A stretch of 64,000 bases of DNA from JACVRW01 sp963728495 (lineage in GTDB: Bacteria > Actinomycetota > Thermoleophilia > Solirubrobacterales > Thermoleophilaceae): assembly GCA_963728495.1 (NCBI GenBank), contig CAVSKI010000003.1:124001-188000 (forward strand), given 5' to 3'. A program made the position numbers and the translations under genes. Under the pieces are notes generated by a model. It did not search any database and was not told the origin of the DNA. It saw nothing but the letters and a program-made list of their open reading frames with translations. Positions 57,215 to 64,000 of this stretch are shown here, piece after piece. Position 1 is the first letter of the stretch, and each line of letters begins with the position of its first letter.

Positions 57215-58672
57215 GTGGATCCTCTGAGGGCTGACGTCGCCGTGGTGGGCGCCGGCGCGGCCGGCCTCTACGCGGCGCTGACCGCTGCCGGGGAGGGGGC
57301 GCGCGTGGCGCTGGTGAGCCGCTCGCCGCTCGCCCAGACCGCCTCCTACTGGGCCCAGGGCGGCATCGCCGCCGCGCTGGCGCACGACGACTCGCCCGAG
57401 AGTCACAGCGCCGACACCCTGGCCGCCGGGCGCAACGCGGCCCGGGCCAGCGCGGTGCGGGTTCTGTGCGCCGAGTCGCCCGGCCGCGTGCGCGACCTGG
57501 AGCGACTGGGAGTGAGCTTCGACTCCGACCGCCACGGCAACCTCGCCCTGGGCCTGGAGGGAGGCCACTCCCACCGGCGCATCGTGCACGCCGGGGGCGC
57601 CGCCACCGGGCGCCGCATCACCCGCGAGCTGTCCGCCGTGGCCGCGCTGCACGAGCGAATCGAGGTGCTCGAGCCGCGGGCGGCCAGCGCGCTGACCGTC
57701 GCGGAGGGTCGCTGCGTGGGGCTCGTGGCCCGCTCGCGCAGCGGCGCCGTGCTGCCCGTGCTGGCGCGGGCCACCATCCTCGCCACCGGTGGAATGGCCG
57801 CCCTCTGGGAGCGCACGACCAACCCCATCGGCGCGGTCGGCGCCGGGCTCGCGCTGGCGCAGGCGGCCGGCGCCGAGCTGGCCGATCTGGAGTTCATGCA
57901 GTTTCATCCCACCGCCCTGCGCCTCAGCGGGCCGCGGGACGGGTTCCTGATCACCGAGGCCGTCCGCGGCGAGGGCGCCACGCTCCTCGACGAGCACGGC
58001 GAGCGCTTCGTGGACGAGCTGGCCCCGCGCGACGAGGTCGCGCTGGCCATTCAGGCGCAGTTGGACCGCGGCGGCCGGCCCGCGGTCAGCCTCGACATGC
58101 GCGCCGTCGACATCGGTCGTTTTCCCAACATCGCCGCGGCGCTGGAGGAGGTGGGCCTGGATCCGCGCCGCGACCTGCTGCCCGTGGCTCCCGCCGCCCA
58201 CTACACGATGGGCGGCGTGGCCTGTGACCTCGACGGGCGCTCCTCGCTGGCCGGCCTCTACGCGGTGGGCGAGTCGGCCTGCACCGGGCTGCACGGTGCG
58301 AACCGGCTGGCCTCCAACTCGCTCGCCGAATGCTTCGTGTTCGGCCGCCGTGCCGCGCTGGCCGCCTGCGGCGACCCGGAGCCCCCGTCCGCCGCGGCGC
58401 CCGACGAGCGCGTGCACACCCTCCCGCCCTCCGAGGCCACTCGTGTCGCGCTGTGGCGCCATGCGGGCCTGCAGCGCGAAGCCGCCGGCCTCGGTGAGCT
58501 GCTCGGCGATCCCTTTCCGCTGGCCCGCCTCATCGGCGCCTCCTGCCTGGCGCGCGAGGAGAGCCGCGGCGCGCACCAGCGCACCGACCGACCCCGAACC
58601 GATCCTTTGCTCGACGGCACCCATACGCTTGTACGCAGCGGCGAAGCGCCGCGCTTCGAGCAATGGACGTAG
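57215..58672 (+). CDS. nadB: L-aspartate oxidase
   Basis: The 485-residue FAD enzyme makes iminoaspartate for NAD synthesis. Seen are VAVVGAGAAGLYAALTAAGE, ASYWAQGGIAAALAHDDSPE, GGHSHRRIVHAGG, EFMQFHPTALRLSGPRDGFL and HYTMGGVACDLDGRSSLAGL with GLHGANRLASNSLAECFVFG. nadA and nadC are not next to it. The GTG start has a TACGGT six bases upstream and no Shine-Dalgarno, so it is probably leaderless. The flavin reductase gene overlaps its 3' end by 10 bp. Confidence 0.95.
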   Translation: MDPLRADVAVVGAGAAGLYAALTAAGEGARVALVSRSPLAQTASYWAQGGIAAALAHDDSPESHSADTLAAGRNAARASAVRVLCAESPGRVRDLERLGVSFDSDRHGNLALGLEGGHSHRRIVHAGGAATGRRITRELSAVAALHERIEVLEPRAASALTVAEGRCVGLVARSRSGAVLPVLARATILATGGMAALWERTTNPIGAVGAGLALAQAAGAELADLEFMQFHPTALRLSGPRDGFLITEAVRGEGATLLDEHGERFVDELAPRDEVALAIQAQLDRGGRPAVSLDMRAVDIGRFPNIAAALEEVGLDPRRDLLPVAPAAHYTMGGVACDLDGRSSLAGLYAVGESACTGLHGANRLASNSLAECFVFGRRAALAACGDPEPPSAAAPDERVHTLPPSEATRVALWRHAGLQREAAGLGELLGDPFPLARLIGASCLAREESRGAHQRTDRPRTDPLLDGTHTLVRSGEAPRFEQWT

Positions 58673-59148
58673 CCAGCGATCAACTCTTTCCCGAGGCCAT
58701 GAGCCACCTGGCCTCCGGCGTCGCGGTGGTCACCGCGCGGCGGCCCGACGGCCGGCCCTGTGGGCTGGCCGCCACGTCGCTCACCTCCTACAGCGCTCAC
58801 CCGCCGTCGCTGCTCGTATCGATCTGGCACGGCTCACGCTGTCACGAGGCTCTCGAGGTCTGCGAGCACTTCGGAGTCCACCTGCTGCGCGCAGATCAGC
58901 TGGCCGTGGCGCACCGCTTCGCCAACCGGGAGTCCGAGGACAAGTTCGCCGGCCTCGAGTGGAGCTGGGACGACCAGGTCCCGGAGCTGGCGCAGACGCT
59001 CGTCTACCTGCGCTGCCGGCGCGTGGAGAACTTCGTGCGCTACGACCACACCGTCCTGATCGGCGATCTGGAGTCCGGGCGTCTGGAGCGGGGGGAGCCG
59101 CTCGTGTACGCCCGCCGCCGCATGGACTGGCTGCTTAACGCCAACTAA
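58663..59148 (+). CDS. Flavin reductase-like domain protein
   Basis: The 161-residue protein reads LFPEAMSHLASGVAVVTARR, PDGRPCGLAATSLTSYSAHP, PSLLVSIWHGSRCHEALEVC, EHFGVHLLRADQLAVAHRFA and an end LVYARRRMDWLL. This is the split-barrel FMN-binding fold of small flavin reductases that feed FMNH2 to monooxygenases. Overlap with nadB suggests co-expression with that FAD oxidase. The partner oxygenase is not in view. Confidence 0.9.
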   Translation: MDVASDQLFPEAMSHLASGVAVVTARRPDGRPCGLAATSLTSYSAHPPSLLVSIWHGSRCHEALEVCEHFGVHLLRADQLAVAHRFANRESEDKFAGLEWSWDDQVPELAQTLVYLRCRRVENFVRYDHTVLIGDLESGRLERGEPLVYARRRMDWLLNAN

Positions 59149-59264
59149 ATATAGGGATCGTTGCAGCCTCCGAAGGTTGTTGTGTGTGGTGCTGCATAAG
59201 GGCAGCAGTCGTCATGTAGGGGGCCAAGGGAGGCGCCTCTGCGAAAGGGTAAGGGAGGACCGAC

Positions 59265-59687
59265 ATGTACCAGTACAGTCGCTCGCTCTATCGCGAGCTG
59301 GCCGCGGACGTCATCCCGGGCAGGGGAGAGAACGTCGCCGAAACACGCTCGCGTTTCCTGCGGGCGTGCGAATCCTCGATGGAGCGCCTGGCACTCGACA
59401 GGCACTACTTCGCGAAGCCGGTCAAGACGTTGTTCAGGGACGTCCGCCACTTCTTTCCCATCTCCAAGCAGATGCGTGTGTATCGCACCTGCGCGGAGAC
59501 CATGACGCTCGCCAAGGAGTACGTGGACAGCCAGCTGCGGGACGGGGTCACCTTCGACGGCAGTCCGGTTTGCTGCCACGCCAGCACGCGACGGGGTACC
59601 GCGTGCCTGCGCGTGCCGCTGCCGGGGACAAAGTACTGCCCGTCGCACAAACACCTCGAGGAGGAGCTCGAGGTGGCGGCCGCCTGA
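59265..59687 (+). CDS. Conserved hypothetical protein with C-terminal Cys/His motif
   Basis: The 140-residue protein begins MYQYSRSLYRELAADVIPGR, then FLRACESSMERLALDRHYFA, KTLFRDVRHFFPISKQMRVY and a C-terminal motif CCHASTRRGTACLRVPLP, YCPSHKH. The spacing C-x4-R-x2-x-C...C-x2-H suggests a small zinc site. The N-terminal part is helical. I know it only as an uncharacterised actinobacterial type. AGGGAGG lies about seven bases before the ATG. A TGCTGC/GCAGCA hairpin (59190-59207) sits in its leader. Confidence 0.75.
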   Translation: MYQYSRSLYRELAADVIPGRGENVAETRSRFLRACESSMERLALDRHYFAKPVKTLFRDVRHFFPISKQMRVYRTCAETMTLAKEYVDSQLRDGVTFDGSPVCCHASTRRGTACLRVPLPGTKYCPSHKHLEEELEVAAA

Positions 59688-59748
59688 GGGCGGTTTCCCT
59701 CCACCCGGGGGCCACACCCGGAACGAGGCCAATAGCGTCCACCCCGAG

Positions 59749-61686
59749 ATGATTCTCGGGGTGGACGTTGGCGGCACCTTCACCGACGCCGTCGTGTTGG
59801 GGGGCGAGCGGCTGGTCACGGGCAAATCGCCCACCACGCCCGACGATCAGTCCGAGGGCGTCATGAACGCCGTGAACGAGGCGTTGGAGGCCGCGGGCAG
59901 CGAGCCCGCGGACGTGGAGCGCTTCATCCACGGCATGACCGTGGGCACGAACGCGCTCCTCGAGGGCCGCGTGGCCCGCACCGCGCTGCTGGCCACCGAA
60001 GGCTTCACCGATCTCGAGGAGCTGGGCCGCCAGGCGCGCGCCGAGCTCTACCGCCTGTGCGCGGGGCACCCTCCGCCGCTCGTGCCCGCGGAGCTGCGCG
60101 TGGCCGTGCCGGAGCGAACCGGGCCGGACGGCCCGCTGCGCGAGCTCGACGAGAAGGAACTTCGCGACGCGCTCGCGGATGTCGACTGCGAGGCCGCGGC
60201 GATCTGCCTGCTCTGGGGCTTTCGCCACCCCGAGCACGAGCGCCGCGCGGCGGAGCTCGCGGGCGAGGTGCTGGGCGACATCCACACCTCGACATCGCAC
60301 GAGACGGCGGGCGTCTTCCGCGAGTACGAGCGCTGCGTTACCACCATCGTCGACGCGGCCCTGTCTCCGCTGCTGCGCGGCTACCTCGAGCGGCTGACCG
60401 AGCGGGCCGCCGAGGCCGGGCTTCCCGAGCCCGAGGTGATGCTCTCGAGCGGCGGCACGGCAACCGCGGCCATCGCGGCCCGGCACGGGTCCTGGACGGT
60501 TCTGTCGGGTCCGGCGGGCGGGGCGGTGGGCGCCGCCCGGGTGGCGGGCGGCGACGCCGTGGGCCTCGACATGGGCGGCACGTCGTGCGACGTCTCGCTG
60601 GCGCTCGGCGGGGTGGCCGCCGTCGGTCACGGGCGCGAGATCGGCGGCCGGCCGCTCGCCCTCCCCATGGTCGACGTGCACACGGTGGGCGCCGGCGGCG
60701 GCTCGATCGCCTGGTGCGACGAGGGCGGCGCGCTTCGCGTGGGCCCGCGCTCGGCCGGCGCCGACCCGGGCCCCGCCTGTTACGGGCGCGGTGGCGAGGA
60801 GCCGACCGTGACCGACGCCGACCTGCTGCTCGGGTGGCTGGATGCCGATTCCCCGCTGGCCGGCGACGTGAAGCTCGACCGCGAGGCCGCCGAGAAGGCG
60901 GTGGGCGGGCTGGCAGAGAGGCTGGGGCTCGGAATCGAGGAGACCGCGGCCGGCATCGCGCGGGTGGCGGGCGTGGAGATGGCTCAGGCGGTGCGCGTGG
61001 TGACCGTCGAGCGCGGCACCGACCCGCGCGACCTCGGCCTGGTGGCGTTCGGCGGAGCGGGCCCTCTGCACGCCGCACAGATCGCGGAGGAGCTGGGGAT
61101 GAAGCGCGTGGTGGCTCCGCTGGCCAGCGGGGTGCTGTCGGCGCTGGGGCTGGTGGTGTCCGAGCGCCGCCGCGACGTGGTGGAGAGCGTGCTGCTGGCG
61201 GGCGACGAGCTCACCGGCGAAGCCATCGGCGAAGCCGTGCGGCGGCTCGGCGAGCGCGCGCAGAGCGAGCTCGCCGACTCCGAGCTGAGCGCGACCTACG
61301 ACCTGCGCTACTCCGGCCAGGCCTTCGAGCTGTCGGTCGAGGGCTCGCTCGAGCCCGATCCCGACGAGCTGCGCGACGCCTTCGACCGCGCCCACGAGGA
61401 GCGCTACGGCCACACCGACCCGGACGCCGAGCTCGAGCTTGTGACGATACGCGTGGCCGCGGCGCTGCCCGGCGCCGAGCTGCCCGCCGGGGATGGAGGC
61501 AGCGCCGATGAGCGGGGAACGCGGCTGGTTCGCTTCGGCGAGGACGAGGTGGAGGCGACGATTCTCGGGCCGGGCGAGGCGGAGCTGGACGGGCCGGCCA
61601 TCTTCGAGCTGCCGGGCGCCACGCTGGTGGTGCCCCCCGGCTGGCACGCCCGAGCCGACTCCGACGGGGTGGTGATGGAGCGGTGA
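59749..61686 (+). CDS. hyuA: Hydantoinase/oxoprolinase subunit A family
   Basis: The 645-residue protein is an HyuA-type ATP-dependent ring-opening subunit (N-methylhydantoinase/5-oxoprolinase/acetophenone carboxylase superfamily). Actin-like ATPase motifs are MILGVDVGGTFTDAVVLGG, FIHGMTVGTNALLEGRVART, DMGGTSCDVSLALGGVAAVG and VDVHTVGAGGGSIAWCDEGG, plus RSAGADPGPACYGRGGEEPT. It pairs with the B subunit, coupled by GTGA overlap. A TAGCGT (59733-59738) ends ten bases before the ATG, so its mRNA leader would be a few bases at most. Confidence 0.95.
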   Translation: MILGVDVGGTFTDAVVLGGERLVTGKSPTTPDDQSEGVMNAVNEALEAAGSEPADVERFIHGMTVGTNALLEGRVARTALLATEGFTDLEELGRQARAELYRLCAGHPPPLVPAELRVAVPERTGPDGPLRELDEKELRDALADVDCEAAAICLLWGFRHPEHERRAAELAGEVLGDIHTSTSHETAGVFREYERCVTTIVDAALSPLLRGYLERLTERAAEAGLPEPEVMLSSGGTATAAIAARHGSWTVLSGPAGGAVGAARVAGGDAVGLDMGGTSCDVSLALGGVAAVGHGREIGGRPLALPMVDVHTVGAGGGSIAWCDEGGALRVGPRSAGADPGPACYGRGGEEPTVTDADLLLGWLDADSPLAGDVKLDREAAEKAVGGLAERLGLGIEETAAGIARVAGVEMAQAVRVVTVERGTDPRDLGLVAFGGAGPLHAAQIAEELGMKRVVAPLASGVLSALGLVVSERRRDVVESVLLAGDELTGEAIGEAVRRLGERAQSELADSELSATYDLRYSGQAFELSVEGSLEPDPDELRDAFDRAHEERYGHTDPDAELELVTIRVAAALPGAELPAGDGGSADERGTRLVRFGEDEVEATILGPGEAELDGPAIFELPGATLVVPPGWHARADSDGVVMER

Positions 61687-63170
61687 GCCGCCTCGACCCC
61701 GTGACGCTCCAGGTGATGCTGGGCGCCCTGCGCGCCGCCTGTGACGAGATGGGCGCCGTGCTCGTGCGCTCGGCGCACTCGGCCAACATCAAGGAGCGCC
61801 GCGACGCCTCCACCGCTCTGTTCGACGAGCGCGGGCGGATGGTGATGCAGGCCGAGCACATCCCCGTGCACCTGGGCGCCATGCCCTCCGCAGTGGCGGC
61901 GGTGCTCGACGAGGACCACGAGCAGGAGGTGAGCTGGATCCTCAACGACCCCTACCGCGGCGGCACGCACCTGCCCGACATCACCGTGATCACACCGCTC
62001 TTCCATGAAGGCGAGCTGGTGGCCTTTGCGGCCAGCCGAGCCCACCACGCCGACGTGGGAGGAGTCGAGCCCGGCAGCACGCCGGCCTACTCGCGCTCTC
62101 TCGAGGAGGAGGGCGTGGTGATCCCGCCCACGAGGCTCGACCCGGAGACGCTGCGCGAGCTCGCCGAGCAGATGCGCGGCCCGCGCCAGCGCGAGGCCGA
62201 CCTGCGCGCGCAGCTCGCCGCGGGCCGAGCGGGCGCCGAGCGGGTGGCCGCGCTGATCGAGCGCTACGGCCTCGAGACCTACCGCGCCGCGGTCGAAGAG
62301 ACGCTCGACTACGCCGAGCGCCGCACCCGCGCGCGCCTGGCCGAGCTGGAGGACGGCGAGCGGAAGGCCGAGGATGTGCTCGAGGGGGTCGCGGGCGACC
62401 TTCAGCTGAAGCTCACCGCCACGGTGGCCGGCGACGAGCTGACCCTCGACTTCACCGGCTCGGCCGACCAGGACGAGGGCAACCTCAACTGCCCGCTCGC
62501 CGTGACCAAGTCGGCGTGCTACTTCGCGCTGCGAGTGCTCACCGATCCCGACGTGCCGCCCTGCGAGGGCGCCTACCGTCCGCTCGAGGTGATCGTCCCC
62601 GAGGGCACGCTGCTCAACGCCGAATTTCCCGCGGCGGTGGTGGCCGGCAACACCGAGACCTCCTCGCGAGTAGCCGACCTGGTGCTGGCGGCCTTCGGCC
62701 GCGCACTCGGCCAGGGCACGATGAACAACTTCGTGCTGGGAAACGACGACTTCAACTACTACGAGACGCTCGGCGGCGGCCAGGGCGCGTGTGAGGACGA
62801 GGATGGGCCGAGCGCCGTGCACGTGGCCATGTCCAACACCCTCAACACGCCGATCGAGGCCCTGGAGCTGGAGTTCCCGCTGCGGGCCGTCGAGTACTCC
62901 CTGCGCCGCGACTCGGGCGGCGCCGGCAAGCGGCGGGGCGGCGACGGTGTCGTGCGCGAGGTGGAGGCGCTCGAGGACATGCGCTATTCGCTGATCACCG
63001 AGCGCCGCCGCCACGCGCCCCCGGGGGCGGACGGCGGCGAGCCCGGCGCGCCCGGTCGCAACCTGCTCAACGGCGAGGAGCTCGAGGGCAAGGCGTCGGG
63101 GACCCTGCACGAGGGCGACCGCCTGCGCATGGAGACCCCGGGTGGGGGTGGTTATGGCCGGAAGGGCTAG
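61683..63170 (+). CDS. hyuB: Hydantoinase/oxoprolinase subunit B family
   Basis: The 495-residue protein is the HyuB partner: LDPVTLQVMLGALRAACDEM, GAVLVRSAHSANIKERRDAS, DEHVHLGAMP-like EHIPVHLGAMPSAVAAVLDE, WILNDPYRGGTHLPDITVIT, FAASRAHHADVGGVEPGSTP and LGGGQGACEDEDGPSAVHVA. The C-terminal GGGGYGRKG is typical. It is shorter than many subunits (about 520-590). The GTG overlaps the hyuA stop. Substrate (hydantoin, oxoproline or a ketone) is not predictable. Confidence 0.94.
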   Translation: MSRLDPVTLQVMLGALRAACDEMGAVLVRSAHSANIKERRDASTALFDERGRMVMQAEHIPVHLGAMPSAVAAVLDEDHEQEVSWILNDPYRGGTHLPDITVITPLFHEGELVAFAASRAHHADVGGVEPGSTPAYSRSLEEEGVVIPPTRLDPETLRELAEQMRGPRQREADLRAQLAAGRAGAERVAALIERYGLETYRAAVEETLDYAERRTRARLAELEDGERKAEDVLEGVAGDLQLKLTATVAGDELTLDFTGSADQDEGNLNCPLAVTKSACYFALRVLTDPDVPPCEGAYRPLEVIVPEGTLLNAEFPAAVVAGNTETSSRVADLVLAAFGRALGQGTMNNFVLGNDDFNYYETLGGGQGACEDEDGPSAVHVAMSNTLNTPIEALELEFPLRAVEYSLRRDSGGAGKRRGGDGVVREVEALEDMRYSLITERRRHAPPGADGGEPGAPGRNLLNGEELEGKASGTLHEGDRLRMETPGGGGYGRKG

Positions 63171-63173
63171 CGT
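63168..63173 (+). promoter_or_regulatory. Candidate -10 element for leaderless dehydrogenase gene
   Basis: TAGCGT starts on the hyuB stop codon and ends seven bases before ATG 63181. The same hexamer and spacing occur before acpS. No -35 is evident. It would give a leaderless mRNA separate from hyuAB. Confidence 0.35.
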
Positions 63174-63180
63174 GCCGGGG

Positions 63181-64000
63181 ATGGACGACAAACAGCGCAT
63201 CGCCTTCGTAGGCCTCGGCATCATGGGCGCGCCGATGGCCCGCAATCTCGTCGAGGCCGGCTTCGACGTGGCGGTCTTCACCCGCACGACCGAGAAGGCC
63301 GAGCGCTTTGTGGCCGAGCACGGCGGAAGCGCGGCCAGGACCCCGGCGCAGGCGGCCGAGGGAGCGGAGGTGTTCGTGACCATGGTGCCCGACGAGCCAC
63401 AGGTCGAGGAGGTGCTGTTCGGCCCTGACGGCGCCGCGGACGCGCTGGGGCAGGGTGCCCTTGTGATCGACATGTCCACGATCTCGCCGACGGCATCCAG
63501 GAAGATCGGCGCGCGCCTGGCCGAGCAGGGACTGACCTTCGTCGAGGCGCCGGTGTCGGGCTCCAAGCCCAAGGCCGAGGACGGGACGCTGACGATCATG
63601 GCCGGCGGCGAGCCAGAGAGCTTCGAGCGCGCCCTCCCGCTGTTCAACGCCATGGGCGAGCGGATCGTGCATGTGGGCCCACTGGGGCACGGCCAGATGG
63701 CCAAGCTGCTGACCAACACCATGGGCGCGGTCAACGCCGCGGTGCTGGCCGAGGCGGTGCACACGGCCAAGGCCGCCGGGCTGGACCGTGACGCGTTCCT
63801 GGAGGTGGCGGGCGGTAGCGCCGGGGCGAGCGCGATGCTCAACCTCAAAGGCCCGCCGATGTTCGAGGAGAGCTACGAACCCGCGCTGTTCAAGCTCGAC
63901 CACATGCTCAAGGACGTACGCCACACGCTCACGGAAGCGCGCGCGCTCGGCATCGAGCTCGAGTTGGGCGCGCTGGCGGAGACGCTGTACGCGCAAGCGG
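63181..64000 (+). CDS. 3-hydroxyisobutyrate dehydrogenase-family NAD(P) oxidoreductase, 3' end cut
   Basis: The first 273 residues are seen; the gene runs off the window. The Rossmann start IAFVGLGIMGAPMARNLVEA, then VFVTMVPDEPQVEEVLFGPD, IDMSTISPTASRKIGARLAE, the substrate loop FVEAPVSGSKPKAEDGTLTI and the catalytic-Lys motif GHGQMAKLLTNTMGAVNAAV (Lys about 175) are all present. Family members include 3-hydroxyisobutyrate, tartronate-semialdehyde and glyoxylate reductases. It follows hyuAB on the same strand and could use their product (inference). Confidence 0.94.
   Translation, partial: MDDKQRIAFVGLGIMGAPMARNLVEAGFDVAVFTRTTEKAERFVAEHGGSAARTPAQAAEGAEVFVTMVPDEPQVEEVLFGPDGAADALGQGALVIDMSTISPTASRKIGARLAEQGLTFVEAPVSGSKPKAEDGTLTIMAGGEPESFERALPLFNAMGERIVHVGPLGHGQMAKLLTNTMGAVNAAVLAEAVHTAKAAGLDRDAFLEVAGGSAGASAMLNLKGPPMFEESYEPALFKLDHMLKDVRHTLTEARALGIELELGALAETLYAQA

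Overview
The window is high-GC bacterial DNA with dense coding, many GTG/TTG starts and repeated 4-base start/stop overlaps. An actinobacterium of the Thermoleophilia/Solirubrobacterales type fits best (inference). Supporting signs are an actinobacterial-type cyclic-di-AMP riboswitch in front of a secreted M23 peptidase, a GuaB3-type IMP dehydrogenase, several actinobacterial uncharacterised families (DUF2277, DUF2237, small SnoaL-like and VOC proteins) and apparently leaderless genes. No rRNA, tRNA, CRISPR array, transposase or integrase was seen.

Region 1-14.9 kb is almost entirely reverse strand. It opens with a partial thymidine phosphorylase, an SRPBCC gene interrupted by a TAG, an animal-type heme peroxidase and a secreted protein. 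A cspA-infA pair follows. Then comes a long collinear housekeeping run read right to left: rplM, rpsI, glmM, glmS, acpS, nnr, a CBS-domain gene, alr, cca, corA and a HIT hydrolase. It joins ribosome synthesis to UDP-GlcNAc, D-alanine and acyl-carrier supply. rpsI appears to carry a long acidic N-terminal extension split by a one-base shift inside a 15-bp tandem repeat.

Region 14.9-37.9 kb is accessory: the riboswitch and M23 peptidase, a possible structured intergenic RNA at 16.4-16.6 kb, and many small enzymes and binding proteins (VOC, cupin, metallo-beta-lactamase fold, F420/FMN oxidoreductase, GMC oxidoreductase, alpha/beta hydrolase, methyltransferases, PLP enzymes, RraA-like, SnoaL, DsbA-like, secreted cyclase-family hydrolase). 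It also holds an HD-LuxR regulator, an ion-channel-like protein and an autoregulated-looking arsR-AHSA1 operon.

Region 37.9-52.1 kb is again reverse-strand housekeeping: guaB3-guaA, LysM protein-D,D-carboxypeptidase-sugar kinase, hup-pyrF, a membrane protein-roadblock-small protein-tldD-tldE operon, and a murI-rph/rdgB fusion-CDF transporter operon. The CDF protein has three C-terminal ferredoxin-like modules. A two-copy 45-bp palindromic repeat separates the last two operons.

Region 52.1-64 kb holds an orphan Flp-type pilin facing asnB, a glycosyltransferase and a zinc-ribbon/SPOR gene (four apparent frame shifts in about 500 bp), an HDAC-family deacetylase divergent from nadB across a 20-bp palindromic intergenic region, a flavin reductase, an uncharacterised Cys/His protein, hyuA-hyuB hydantoinase/oxoprolinase subunits and a 3-hydroxyisobutyrate-dehydrogenase-type gene that runs off the end.

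No clearly novel multi-gene system is evident. The strongest leads are regulatory and structural: the 16.4-kb intergenic element, the two palindromic promoters, the rpsI extension and the three-module CDF protein.
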